Counted from the first letter of the stretch, positions 52,095-60,495 are shown. The stretch is 64,000 bases of DNA from Candidatus Bipolaricaulota bacterium (GCA_022838705.1 JALHJZ010000001.1:540689-604688); one strand, 5' to 3'. Numbers and translations are program-made. Notes: generated from the letters alone by a model not told the origin.

Positions 52095-53045
52095 GTGACG
52101 AAGAAGACGGTTGTGGTGGCCCTGGGGGGCAACGCGATCCTCCAGCCGGGGCAGAAGGGGACGTTCGAGGAGCAGTACGGCAACGTCCACCGCACGGTGG
52201 AGCAGCTGGCGGCGATGGTCCTGTCGGGCAATTGGCGCCTCGTGATCACCCACGGCAACGGTCCCCAGGTGGGGAACATCCTCCTCCAGCAGGATGCGGC
52301 GAAGGCGGTGGTCCCCCCGATGCCGATGGACGTGTGCGGGGCGGAGTCGCAGGGGTTCATCGGGTACATGATCCAGCAGGCGTTTCACAACGTGCTCGCC
52401 CACGCGGGGCGGGGCGACATCCCCGTGGCGACGGTCGTCACCCAGGTCCTGGTGGACAAGGCCGACCCCGCCTTCCAACATCCCACCAAGCCGGTGGGCC
52501 CGTTCTACTCTGCGGAGGAGGCGAAGCGCCTCCAGGCGGAGAAGGGCTGGCACGTCGTCGAGGACGCCGGCCGCGGCTGGCGTCGGGTCGTTCCCTCCCC
52601 TGATCCCAAGGCGATCGTGGAGCGGGATGCGATCCGGATCCTGGTGGAGAACCGAGCGATCGTCGTCGCCTCCGGCGGGGGGGGGATCCCGGTGATCAAG
52701 GAGGACGGGACCTACCGCGGCGTGGAGGCGGTGATCGACAAGGACCTCGCCGGGGAAAGGCTCGCCGAGGATGTGGGAGCGGCGGTGTTCCTCATCCTCA
52801 CCGATGTGGACCGGGTGCGCCTGAACTACAAGAAGCCTGGGGAGAAGGTCCTCGACCGGATGACGGTCGCCGAGGCGAAGGGGTACGCGCAACAGGGGCA
52901 CTTCGCCAAGGGCTCGATGGAGCCGAAGGTCAAGGCCTGTGTGCGGTTCGTGGAGGCCGGGGGAGAACGGGCCGTCATCGCCTCGCTCTCCCAGGCGGTG
53001 GAGGCCGTGGAGGGCCGCGCGGGGACGCAGGTGGTGCAGGGCTAG
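52095..53045 (+). CDS. Carbamate kinase
   Basis: 316 residues. VVVALGGNAIL, ITHGNGPQVGNIL and VVASGGGGIPVI are family hallmarks, and FAKGSMEPKV binds the nucleotide. In catabolism it converts carbamoyl phosphate and ADP to ATP and carbamate, so it would harvest energy from the carbamoyltransferase encoded two genes downstream. It corresponds to YqeA of the E. coli cluster. GTG start at 52095 (VTKKTVVVALGG). Confidence 0.95.
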   Translation: MTKKTVVVALGGNAILQPGQKGTFEEQYGNVHRTVEQLAAMVLSGNWRLVITHGNGPQVGNILLQQDAAKAVVPPMPMDVCGAESQGFIGYMIQQAFHNVLAHAGRGDIPVATVVTQVLVDKADPAFQHPTKPVGPFYSAEEAKRLQAEKGWHVVEDAGRGWRRVVPSPDPKAIVERDAIRILVENRAIVVASGGGGIPVIKEDGTYRGVEAVIDKDLAGERLAEDVGAAVFLILTDVDRVRLNYKKPGEKVLDRMTVAEAKGYAQQGHFAKGSMEPKVKACVRFVEAGGERAVIASLSQAVEAVEGRAGTQVVQG

Positions 53046-53084
53046 TGCCGCCCTTGCCCACCTAGCGGAGGAGAAGGAGGAACG

Positions 53085-54308
53085 ATGAGGAGCGAGTTCC
53101 TCGCTCGGGCAGAGGCCTATCGTGAACAGATTGTCGGCCTGGCACGGCGCATCATCCAGACGCCGAGCCCGTCGGGCCGAGAGGGAGAGATCGTCCAGCT
53201 GATCGCGTCGGAGATGCAAGCCGCCGGGTTCGCCAAGGTGTGGACCGATCCGTTCGGGAACGTCATCGGCCAGGTCGGCGATGGCCCGGTGAAGATCGCG
53301 ATCGATGCCCACATCGACACCGTCGAGCCGGGGAACCGTGACCTCTGGGAGCGGGATCCCTACAGTGGCAACACCGACGGCACCTGGCTCTATGGGCGCG
53401 GGGCGTCAGACCAGAAGGCCGCGATGGCGGCGATGATCTACGGGATGAAGATCATGAGAGAACTCGGGGCTCTCGATGACTTCAAGGTGTACATCGTGGG
53501 CTCGGTCCTCGAGGAGGACTGCGACGGCCTCTGCTGGCGGTACATCATCGAGGAGTCCGGGCTGCGCCCGGATTTCGTTCTCATCACCGAGCCGACAGAG
53601 ATGAGGGTGAAGCGTGGACAGCGGGGACGGATCGAGGTGCGGCTCCGCGTCACCGGCCGCTCGGCACATGCCAGCTCCCCCAAGCTCGGGGACAATGCGG
53701 TCTACAAGATGGCACGCGTCGTGGCCGAGCTCGAACGCCTGAACGAGCGGCTCCCCGTGAAGCCGGTGCTCGGCAAGGGGACGATCGCCGTCACGGAGAT
53801 TAGCTCCCAGTCGCCATCCCTGAACGCCGTCCCCGATGTGTGCGAGATCCACATCGATCGCCGCCTGACCGTTGGCGAGTCCAAGGACCAGGTGTTTCGC
53901 GAGGTGGAGGACGCCCTCCGGCAAGTGGGGATCGCGGGAACGGTGCGCGAGCTCGTGTTCGACGAGCCGAGTTATACCGGGCTGCGCTATCCCACCGAGA
54001 AGTACTTCCCGGTATGGCTCGAGGCGGAGGATGCCCTCATCACCCGCGCGGCGGCGGAGACCTACCGTCGCGCGTTTGGGCGGGACCCCCAGATCGCGCA
54101 CTGGAACTTCAGCACTAACGGCACGGTTACCGCGGGCGTGTACAACATCCCCACGGTGGGATTCGGTCCAGGGGCGGAGGCGTTCGCCCACGCCCCGAAC
54201 GAGAAAGTAAAGATCGAAGACCTTGTTTTCAGTGCAGCGTTTTACGCTGCGTTTCCGGCCACGCTCCTCGCCGAGCTGGCCCAGGATTTGCAAAGAAAAG
54301 GAGGGTAA
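53085..54308 (+). CDS. YgeY-type M20 family hydrolase
   Basis: 407 residues. Metal ligands of M20 peptidases are visible: AIDAHIDTVEP (His, Asp), GRGASDQKAAMAA (Asp), LEEDCDGLCW (Glu) and a late His in EAFAHAPNEKV. The YgeY branch is linked to selenium-dependent purine catabolism and probably hydrolyses an amide or carbamoyl amino acid. GGAGAAGGAGGAACG precedes the ATG. It is followed four bases after the stop by the carbamoyltransferase. Confidence 0.88.
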   Translation: MRSEFLARAEAYREQIVGLARRIIQTPSPSGREGEIVQLIASEMQAAGFAKVWTDPFGNVIGQVGDGPVKIAIDAHIDTVEPGNRDLWERDPYSGNTDGTWLYGRGASDQKAAMAAMIYGMKIMRELGALDDFKVYIVGSVLEEDCDGLCWRYIIEESGLRPDFVLITEPTEMRVKRGQRGRIEVRLRVTGRSAHASSPKLGDNAVYKMARVVAELERLNERLPVKPVLGKGTIAVTEISSQSPSLNAVPDVCEIHIDRRLTVGESKDQVFREVEDALRQVGIAGTVRELVFDEPSYTGLRYPTEKYFPVWLEAEDALITRAAAETYRRAFGRDPQIAHWNFSTNGTVTAGVYNIPTVGFGPGAEAFAHAPNEKVKIEDLVFSAAFYAAFPATLLAELAQDLQRKGG

Positions 54309-54312
54309 CCGT

Positions 54313-55302
54313 ATGTCTAGTTTCTTCCGAGGGCGGCACTTCATCACGTGCCAGGACTACACCCGCGACGAGATCGACGTCTTTTTGGACGTGGCGCGGG
54401 AGCTGAAGCTGAAGTTCGCTCACGATGAGCCAACCCCATGGCTCCTTTACAAGACGGTGTTCATGATCTTCTACGACAGCTCCACCCGGACGCGGAATTC
54501 GATCGAGGCCGGGATCACTCAGCTCGGCGGACACGCGCACTTTCTCACCCCAGACAAGCTCCAGCTCTCCCATGGCGAGACCCCGGAAGACACGGCGGAG
54601 GTCCTGTCGCGTCTCGGGCACGCGATCGCGATCCGCGCCTGCGAGTACGGGAAGGGGAACGAGTACCTGCGGCGGACCGCTGCCCGGTCACGGGTCCCTG
54701 TCCTCAACCTGCAGGATGACGTGTACCACCCGATGCAGGTTCTCGCCGATCTGATGACGATCCGGGAGCGATTCGGGACGGATCTCCGCGGAGTGAAGGT
54801 CGGGATCAGTTGGGCCTACGCTGAATCGCACCTCAAGCCCCTGTCTGTTCCGCAATCGCAGATCCTCCTCTTCGCGCGGTACGGGATGGACATCACCCTT
54901 GCCTACCCGGAGAAGTTCGATCTCAGCCCGGAGATCATGGCCCAGGCCCAGGAGAACGCGGCCCACCACGGGGGCAAGATCACGGTGACCCACGACATGG
55001 ACGAAGCGTTCGACAAGGCCGATGTCGTGATCCCGAAGAACTGGGGCGGCTTTTTCGCCGCCTCGACTCCGGAGGGGATCGGCGCCGAGACGAAGAAGCA
55101 TCGGGACTGGATCTGCGACGAACGGCGGATGAAGCTGGCGCGGCGTCACGCGATCTACATGCATGCCCTTCCCGCTGACCGCGGCAAGGAGGTCACGGAT
55201 GCGGTGATCGACGGGCCGCAGTCGGTGGTGTACGACGAGGCGGAGAACCGCCTCCACACGGCGAAGGCGGTCATGGCGCTCACGATGGGCGGGAGACCGT
55301 AG
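54313..55302 (+). CDS. YgeW-type knotted carbamoyltransferase
   Basis: 329 residues. The carbamoyl-phosphate motif is SSTRTRNS (about 53-60), HPMQVLADLMT and HALPADRGKEVTD follow, as in the aspartate/ornithine carbamoyltransferase fold. The substrate is not ornithine in this subfamily; oxamate (allantoin catabolism) or 2,3-diaminopropionate derivatives have been proposed. It would release carbamoyl phosphate for the carbamate kinase. ATG 54313 follows GGAGG. Last gene of its operon; a hairpin lies downstream at 55377-55400. Confidence 0.88.
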   Translation: MSSFFRGRHFITCQDYTRDEIDVFLDVARELKLKFAHDEPTPWLLYKTVFMIFYDSSTRTRNSIEAGITQLGGHAHFLTPDKLQLSHGETPEDTAEVLSRLGHAIAIRACEYGKGNEYLRRTAARSRVPVLNLQDDVYHPMQVLADLMTIRERFGTDLRGVKVGISWAYAESHLKPLSVPQSQILLFARYGMDITLAYPEKFDLSPEIMAQAQENAAHHGGKITVTHDMDEAFDKADVVIPKNWGGFFAASTPEGIGAETKKHRDWICDERRMKLARRHAIYMHALPADRGKEVTDAVIDGPQSVVYDEAENRLHTAKAVMALTMGGRP

Positions 55303-55376
55303 CAGTCCGATATTCTGATGCTCCGCCCACGACGGGAGGCGCCCGTTCGTTCGGCGGCATGTGTGCCAAGGAAACT

Positions 55377-55400
55377 GGGGCCCTGCTGGAGCAGGGCCCC
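55377..55400. terminator. Bidirectional hairpin between convergent genes
   Basis: GGGGCCCTGCT (55377-55387) and AGCAGGGCCCC (55390-55400) pair perfectly. It separates the ygeW-type gene and the converging exported protein. On the minus-strand reading it is followed by AGTTTCCTT. Confidence 0.65.
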
Positions 55401-55413
55401 ATTCGGTCGCCCG

Positions 55414-56526
55414 CTAGCCCTCGTACAGGTGGTCGAGGAAGATGGGCAGGATCCGCTCGAATCGCTCCAGGAACTCAACGATCGTGTCCCGCGTCACCCC
55501 GCCCCGCAGGTAGAGGTCAGCCTCGAGCGCCACGTCACCGTCCGCATCGAGGTAGGCGCGCGAGCCCCGCCTGGCCTGGTTCCATGCGTTGACGACCTCG
55601 CACGGGGTCGCGCCGCCGGTGAGCCACCCCGCATAGAGCTGAAGGTACTGGTACCGGCCCGGGGCACCCTCCACCGGGTCGTCCACGAACAGCGCCATCG
55701 TGGCCACGTTGAGGTAGATCACCCAGGCCGGATCGCCGTAGTCGTCGGTCCTCCTGTCGAACGTGTAGCCAAGCTGGATGAGGATGTCCTCGATGTCGGC
55801 TGGGCCCAGGTCCTGCACCACGTTGCCCACGGTTGGTTCGCCGGGCGTCCCCAGCGCAACCCCAACCGCGTTCGTGAGGAGTTGCGCCGTCGCGTCGTTG
55901 TACTCGTAGAAGTCGAACCCGAGCATGACCACCGTCCCGCCCCCCGTCTCCCAGCGGAAGACGACCGGCGCCTCGTCCACCGGGTCCCAGGCGACCACCA
56001 CCGCGTCCCTGGGCAGGTCCGCGAAGTCGGTGCTCCCGTCCGGGCCCTCGTAGCGCGCGGGGACGTCCCGCGCCAAGGGGTCGGTGGGAAGGGCAATCGC
56101 GATGTCATCGCCCGTGACGTTGTGGTCATCTGTTACGGTCCACAGCCCGGCCCCGCGCAGGATGTCCTCGGCCCCCCGGGCGTAGGTCAGGCCCACGATC
56201 CGGCCTCCTTGGGCGAGGAACCCGGTCAGGACGGCTGCCGTGGCGAGCCCCAGCTCCTCGAGGGTCCCCTCTTCGGCCTCCGATTGCTCGGGGATGAGGA
56301 GCACCGACCGGCCAGCGAGCAGGAGTTCGAGCTCCGCCGGATCGGTTGTGTTCGTCTCCGTCGGGCGGAACCCGAGGATGGCGACCACGTTGTCGTACTC
56401 GGGGGTGATCCGCGCGTAGGGGATCCAGGCCACCACATCCCCTGTCGCGACGGCGGTCGCCCCCAGGACCACGGTCAGAACGCCGACCCATGCCCCAACC
56501 CTCCGCACCACCTCACGCATCGTCAT
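55414..56526 (-). CDS. Exported protein with a glutamine-amidotransferase-like and a YbjN-like domain
   Basis: 370 residues. A signal peptide (about 1-29) is followed by an alpha/beta region (about 30-220: LLAGRSVLLIPEQ, GFLAQGGRIVGLTY, GGTVVMLGFDFYEYN) like class I glutamine-amidotransferase folds used for carbohydrate or envelope sensing; no catalytic Cys triad is seen. Residues about 235-365 resemble YbjN (DIEDILIQLGYTFDRR, YLQLYAGWLTGG, WNQARRGSRAYLDADG), a chaperone-like fold. Start ATG 56526 follows GGAGG. The combination is unusual; function unknown. Confidence 0.7.
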   Translation of the reverse strand: MTMREVVRRVGAWVGVLTVVLGATAVATGDVVAWIPYARITPEYDNVVAILGFRPTETNTTDPAELELLLAGRSVLLIPEQSEAEEGTLEELGLATAAVLTGFLAQGGRIVGLTYARGAEDILRGAGLWTVTDDHNVTGDDIAIALPTDPLARDVPARYEGPDGSTDFADLPRDAVVVAWDPVDEAPVVFRWETGGGTVVMLGFDFYEYNDATAQLLTNAVGVALGTPGEPTVGNVVQDLGPADIEDILIQLGYTFDRRTDDYGDPAWVIYLNVATMALFVDDPVEGAPGRYQYLQLYAGWLTGGATPCEVVNAWNQARRGSRAYLDADGDVALEADLYLRGGVTRDTIVEFLERFERILPIFLDHLYEG

Positions 56527-56588
56527 TGGATCCTCCTCGGTGCCCCGTACGAGGGGCAGCATACGGATCAGTATACGCGCCTTGCCCC

Positions 56589-56594
56589 TATAAT
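56589..56594 (+). promoter_or_regulatory. Consensus -10 box for the Pus10 gene
   Basis: A perfect TATAAT, eight bases before the GTG start at 56602. A good -35 is not evident (GATCAG at 17 bp). A divergent TATACT lies on the minus strand at about 56570-56575. Confidence 0.6.
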
Positions 56595-56601
56595 CTCCTT
56601 C

Positions 56602-57819
56602 GTGGACCCGCTCGAACTCGCCGCCTCTCTTGCCTCTGCGGGGCCGATCTGCGATCGGTGCCTCGGGCGCCGCTTCGCCGGTCTGGGCTCCGGTGTTCCC
56701 AACGTGGAGCGGGGGAGGATCCTCCGCGCCGCGGCCGGCGGCGGGGCGGCGGTCCCCGAGGGACGGTGCTGGGTCTGCCAAGGCCTGTGGCCGACCCTCG
56801 CCGAGTGGGCCCGCGCGGCGGCTGAGCTCATTCGGGATCGGGAGTTCGCCACGTTCCTCTTCGGCGTGCGCCTCTCCCCCCGCCAGGAGGCGGTGGAGGA
56901 GTTCCTCGCTGAGCGGTTCCCCTCCCCGTGGGCCGAACCGTTCAGGCGCGATGTGAACCGGGAGCTGGGGAAGGCGTTTGAGCGGGAACTGGCGGGGCGG
57001 GCGGTGACGGTGGACTTCGTCCGGCCGGATGTCCAGTTCACGGTGGACCTCGACACGGGGGCGATCGCGGTCACCATTGCCCCGGCCTTCTTCTACGGCC
57101 GGTACCGGAAGCTTGCGCGGGGGATCCCCCAGACCCACTGGCCGTGCCGGAGCTGCCGCGGCCGGGGCTGCGCGAGCTGCGGGGGGACGGGAAAGCAGTA
57201 CCCGACCTCGGTCGAGGAGCTCGTGCTCCCCGCGTTCCTCGCCGCGAGCGGCGGCACGGGAGGCCACCTCCACGGCGCCGGGCGGGAGGACATCGACGCG
57301 CGGATGCTTGGCCGGGGCCGGCCGTTCGTGATCGAGGTCAAGGAGCCCACGATCCGCACCCTCGACCTCGGGGCGATCGCCCGCGAGGTCAACGCCGCCG
57401 CTGCGGGGAAGGTGGAGGTCCTCGACCTCCGACCGGGCACGGCGGACCTCGTGGCCCAGGTGAAGGAGGAACGGGCCGACAAGAGGTACCGGGCGCGGAT
57501 CGAGCTCGCCCGGCCCGTGGACGAGGAGGCGTTCCTGCGGGCCGTGGAGGCGCTCGTGGGGGAGATCGAACAGCGGACCCCGGAGCGGGTCCGCCATCGG
57601 CGGGCCGACCTCGTCCGCCGGCGGAGGGTCCTCGCGGCCACCGGCCGTCTCCTCTCCCCCCTGGAAGCGGAGGTCGAGATCCTCTGTCAGGGTGGGCTGT
57701 ACGTGAAGGAACTCATCTCCGGGGACGGCGGGGCAACCCAGCCCAACCTCGCCTCCCTCCTCGGCGTCCCGGCGCGGGTTGCGGAACTGGACGTCGTGGA
57801 CGTGCAGGATGGGCTCTGA
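56602..57819 (+). CDS. pus10: tRNA pseudouridine synthase Pus10
   Basis: 405 residues. An N-terminal zinc/THUMP-like part has CDRCLGRRF (C17, C20) and CWVC. The core has CRSCRGRGCASCGGTGKQYP, then HGAGREDIDARMLGRGRPF with the likely catalytic Asp D230, VIEVKEPTIRTLDL, and a C-terminal GLYVKELISGDGG. This is the Pus10 family, which makes pseudouridine 54/55 in archaeal tRNA; bacteria normally use TruB for position 55. The GTG at 56602 is chosen because the -10 ends eight bases before it; the longer frame reads through an antisense shadow. Confidence 0.9.
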   Translation: MDPLELAASLASAGPICDRCLGRRFAGLGSGVPNVERGRILRAAAGGGAAVPEGRCWVCQGLWPTLAEWARAAAELIRDREFATFLFGVRLSPRQEAVEEFLAERFPSPWAEPFRRDVNRELGKAFERELAGRAVTVDFVRPDVQFTVDLDTGAIAVTIAPAFFYGRYRKLARGIPQTHWPCRSCRGRGCASCGGTGKQYPTSVEELVLPAFLAASGGTGGHLHGAGREDIDARMLGRGRPFVIEVKEPTIRTLDLGAIAREVNAAAAGKVEVLDLRPGTADLVAQVKEERADKRYRARIELARPVDEEAFLRAVEALVGEIEQRTPERVRHRRADLVRRRRVLAATGRLLSPLEAEVEILCQGGLYVKELISGDGGATQPNLASLLGVPARVAELDVVDVQDGL

Positions 57820-57855
57820 CTCCTTCCCCTCGCACGGGATGGGGGAGCGCCGGAG

Positions 57856-57884
57856 TTGTCCCGTTTTGGCTTCGTGCCTAGAAT
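57856..57884 (+). promoter_or_regulatory. Promoter of the beta-propeller gene, leaderless type
   Basis: TTGTCC (57856-57861), 17 nt, TAGAAT (57879-57884). In-frame GTG (57890) and ATG (57893) follow at six and nine bases, at the expected transcript start. Confidence 0.7.
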
Positions 57885-57892
57885 GGGCGGTG

Positions 57893-58744
57893 ATGCGCAG
57901 GCTGTGCGTTGGGCTGCTTCTCCTGATCCCGATCCAGGCGGGGGCGGGGCTTCTCGGCCTCACGGCCCTCGACTGGTCGCGGGACGGCCAGTATGTGCTG
58001 TACGTGGATGAAGGGGAAGTATGGGTCGGGCTCGCTCCGGAGGGGCGGAACGCCCGTCCGCTGACCGAGGGAGCGGCCACCGACTGGGCGCGGTTCGGGC
58101 CCGGGGATTGGTTCGTGTACGTGTCGTTCAGCGAGCAAGGCTACGCCCTGTGGCAGACCACCCTCGCTGGGGAGCGGACCCTCCTCTTCTCCCAAGACCA
58201 ACTCCGGCAGTCGGGGGCCCTCCCCGGGGTCGAGCTCATCGCGCGGCCCGCCGTGTCGCCGGATGGGACGAGCATCGCCTTCATCGCGTACGCTGATGGG
58301 CAGTGCGACTTGTACCTGTTCGATCTTCCCTCGGGGACGGTCCGCCGGCTCACGCGTACCCCTGGTCCGGTGGACACCCCGGACTTCTCCCCCGATGGCC
58401 AATCGCTCGTCTTCGTCGGCCTGTGGCAGGTCGGGGTGACGCTGAGTTGGGACCTGTACGTCCTCGATCTCGTGGAGGGCGACCGGATTGAGATGCTGAC
58501 CGAGGACCCGTTCTTCGACTGGTGCCCCCGTTTCTCCCCGGATGGGGAGTGGATCGCCTTTGAGTCGAGCCTGCGTGGGCCATCCGACATCCACGTCATC
58601 CGCCGCGATGGGCGGGAGCGGACCGCGTTCACCTTCGACGAGTGGCGCGATGCGTTCCCGTGCTGGAGCCCCCAGGGGGATGAGATCGGGTACGGATCCC
58701 TGCGCAGCTACGGGTGGCTCATCCTCGCCAGCAAGACCTCCTGA
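57893..58744 (+). CDS. Exported TolB-like beta-propeller protein
   Basis: 283 residues. A signal peptide (1-19) is followed by repeats of the WD40-like PD40 type (LDWSRDGQYVLYV, PAVSPDGTSIAFIAY, PDFSPDGQSLVFV, PRFSPDGEWIAFES, PCWSPQGDEIGYG), giving a small propeller of about five to six blades. No enzyme domain is attached, so it is probably a binding or assembly protein of the cell envelope. No Pal or Tol genes are adjacent. Confidence 0.82.
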   Translation: MRRLCVGLLLLIPIQAGAGLLGLTALDWSRDGQYVLYVDEGEVWVGLAPEGRNARPLTEGAATDWARFGPGDWFVYVSFSEQGYALWQTTLAGERTLLFSQDQLRQSGALPGVELIARPAVSPDGTSIAFIAYADGQCDLYLFDLPSGTVRRLTRTPGPVDTPDFSPDGQSLVFVGLWQVGVTLSWDLYVLDLVEGDRIEMLTEDPFFDWCPRFSPDGEWIAFESSLRGPSDIHVIRRDGRERTAFTFDEWRDAFPCWSPQGDEIGYGSLRSYGWLILASKTS

Positions 58745-58749
58745 CGCGG

Positions 58750-59652
58750 ATGTCCTGCGTCGTGGTGGTGGGGCGGTTCGACGGCGTCCATCGCGGCCAC
58801 CAGTTCCTCCTCGCGGAGGCACGCCAACGCGCCGCCGGGCTCCCCGTGGTCGCCTACACGTTCCCTCCCCGGGGGCCCTCCCTCCTCACCCTCCCCGCCA
58901 AGATGCGCCTGCTCCGGGATCACGCCGACGAGGTCGTGGTGGCCCCCTGGGAACGGATCCAGGACCTGAGCGCCGAGGAGTTTGTGGGCGAGGAACTCGT
59001 TGCCCGGCTCGGGGCGACGGCGGCGGTGGTGGGGCCGGACCACCGGTTCGGTCGGGATCGGGCAGGGGATGTGGCCACCCTCCACCGCCTCGCCTCCCCC
59101 CGCGGCCTGGCGGTGCACGTCGTCGCCCCCTTGCGGTGGGAAGGGGAGGTGGTGAGCGCGGGCCGGATCCGGGACCTCATCGCCCGGGGGGAGGTGGATC
59201 GAGCGGCCCTGCTCCTCGGCCGGCCGGCGTGGCTCGCCGGGACCCCGACGTCGGGAGTGAAGCTCGCCCGGCGGCTTGGCTACCCCACGGTGAACCTCGA
59301 CCTCGCCCCCGAGCTCGTGCGGCCGCGGCGCGGGGTGTACGCGGCGTGGGCTCAATGGCCCGTCGGGGAAAGCAAGGCCCTGTTCTACATTGGGGATCGG
59401 CCGACGTTCCCAGAGTTACCCCCCTCGGCCGAGGTCCACCTCCTCACCCCCCCCCACGGCGAGGTGGCGGGGCCGGTAGAGGTCCACCTCCTCTCCTTCC
59501 TCAGGCCTGACGAGCGCTTCGCCGATGAGGAGGCCCTCGCCCGCGCGATCGCCCAGGACCGCCTCCGCGGCGAGCAGATCCTCGCAGGAACGCAATCCCC
59601 GCCCCGCCTCCTTCGTGAGGAGGAGTTGCACGCCCCCGGAGCTGGCCTCTAA
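58750..59652 (+). CDS. ribF: Bifunctional riboflavin kinase/FAD synthetase
   Basis: 300 residues. N-terminal FAD synthetase: GRFDGVHRGHQFLL with the HxGH-type nucleotide site, VVGPDHRFGRDRAGD and SAGRIRDLI. C-terminal riboflavin kinase: KLARRLGYPTVNLDL and RRGVYAAW. It converts riboflavin to FMN and FAD. ATG 58750 starts five bases after the propeller gene. Confidence 0.93.
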   Translation: MSCVVVVGRFDGVHRGHQFLLAEARQRAAGLPVVAYTFPPRGPSLLTLPAKMRLLRDHADEVVVAPWERIQDLSAEEFVGEELVARLGATAAVVGPDHRFGRDRAGDVATLHRLASPRGLAVHVVAPLRWEGEVVSAGRIRDLIARGEVDRAALLLGRPAWLAGTPTSGVKLARRLGYPTVNLDLAPELVRPRRGVYAAWAQWPVGESKALFYIGDRPTFPELPPSAEVHLLTPPHGEVAGPVEVHLLSFLRPDERFADEEALARAIAQDRLRGEQILAGTQSPPRLLREEELHAPGAGL

Positions 59653-59655
59653 GAT
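59626..59655 (+). promoter_or_regulatory. Promoter of the tsaB-rpmB group, leaderless type
   Basis: TTGCAC (59626-59631), 18 nt, TAAGAT (59650-59655), overlapping the end of ribF. The tsaB GTG lies five bases after the -10. Confidence 0.6.
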
Positions 59656-59660
59656 GGACC

Positions 59661-60305
59661 GTGGTATTGGGGATCGAGACCGCAGGGGCCCAGGGCGGAG
59701 TCGCCCTCCTTTCCCCGGCTGGGGAGCACGAATTCGTGCTGCCGCTGGGCCGCAGCGGGGGGGGAGTCCTCCCCGCAGCGGTGGACGCCGTGCTCCGTCT
59801 GGCGACGGTGAAGCGGGAAGAGATCGAACTGATCGCCGTTGACATCGGCCCCGGTTCGTTCACCGGCCTCCGGGTCGGCCTTGCATTCGCCCAGGGAATG
59901 GCGCAGGCTTTACGCGTTCCCGTAGTGGGGGTTCGCCACAGCGAGGTCCTCGCCGGACCGGTTGTGTGGTGGCCGGGGAAGGTTGCGGTGTGGATCCATG
60001 ACCGCCGGGAGTTCGTGTACATGGCGTGGGCGACCCGGGACCGCGTGGGGGCGGAAGCCGTGCTCCCGTGGCGGGAGGCCCTCGCCAAGGTGGTCGAACA
60101 GCCGGGCGCTCTCCTCGTTGGATCCGGGGTCGAGCAGTTCCGGGACGAGATCACGGCTTCTGCGCCGGGGGTCACCTGCGCCGGGCCGCGGTTCGCCTAC
60201 CCCCGGGCGAGCGAGGTCGCCCGCCAAGGCTGGGACCGGTTTCGGTCGGGGGGATCCGACGACCTGCGCTCCCTTGCCCCTCACTACGGACACAAGGAGG
60301 AGTGA
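59661..60305 (+). CDS. tsaB: tRNA threonylcarbamoyladenosine biosynthesis protein TsaB
   Basis: 214 residues. The ASKHA-fold start GIETAGAQGGVALL and DIGPGSFTGLRVGLAFAQGM are diagnostic. With TsaD and TsaE it attaches the threonylcarbamoyl group to A37 of ANN-decoding tRNAs; it is the non-catalytic partner. GTG start. The L28 gene begins one base after its stop codon. Confidence 0.93.
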   Translation: MVLGIETAGAQGGVALLSPAGEHEFVLPLGRSGGGVLPAAVDAVLRLATVKREEIELIAVDIGPGSFTGLRVGLAFAQGMAQALRVPVVGVRHSEVLAGPVVWWPGKVAVWIHDRREFVYMAWATRDRVGAEAVLPWREALAKVVEQPGALLVGSGVEQFRDEITASAPGVTCAGPRFAYPRASEVARQGWDRFRSGGSDDLRSLAPHYGHKEE

Positions 60306-60306
60306 C

Positions 60307-60495
60307 ATGGCACGAAGATGCGAGATCTGCGGCCGGGGCCCCGAGTTCGGGGCGAAGGTGAGCCACTCCGGCCGCCACAGCCGCCGGGTGCGTCTGCCCA
60401 ACCTGCAGCGCATCCACGCCGTCCACAATGGGCGGCGGGTGCGGATTGAGGTCTGTACCCGCTGCATCAAGGCGGGCAAGGTCGCCAAGGCATGA
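60307..60495 (+). CDS. rpmB: 50S ribosomal protein L28
   Basis: 62 residues. RRCEICGRGPEFGAKVSHSG at the start and CTRCIKAGKV at the end are typical. Two CxxC pairs show that this is the zinc-binding (C+) form of L28. ATG 60307 follows AAGGAGG. The surrounding operon supplies translation factors. Confidence 0.95.
   Translation: MARRCEICGRGPEFGAKVSHSGRHSRRVRLPNLQRIHAVHNGRRVRIEVCTRCIKAGKVAKA

Noticed and set aside
55318..56601. Upstream extension of Pus10 in the same frame
   Set aside because: It is antisense to the exported YbjN-like gene and low-complexity; the Pus10 family begins around residue 2 of the GTG start with the CDRC motif near residue 17.
56527..58080. Upstream extension (888 codons in total) of the minus-strand exported protein
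   Set aside because: It runs antisense through pus10. The signal peptide and a GGAGG site place the true start at 56526.
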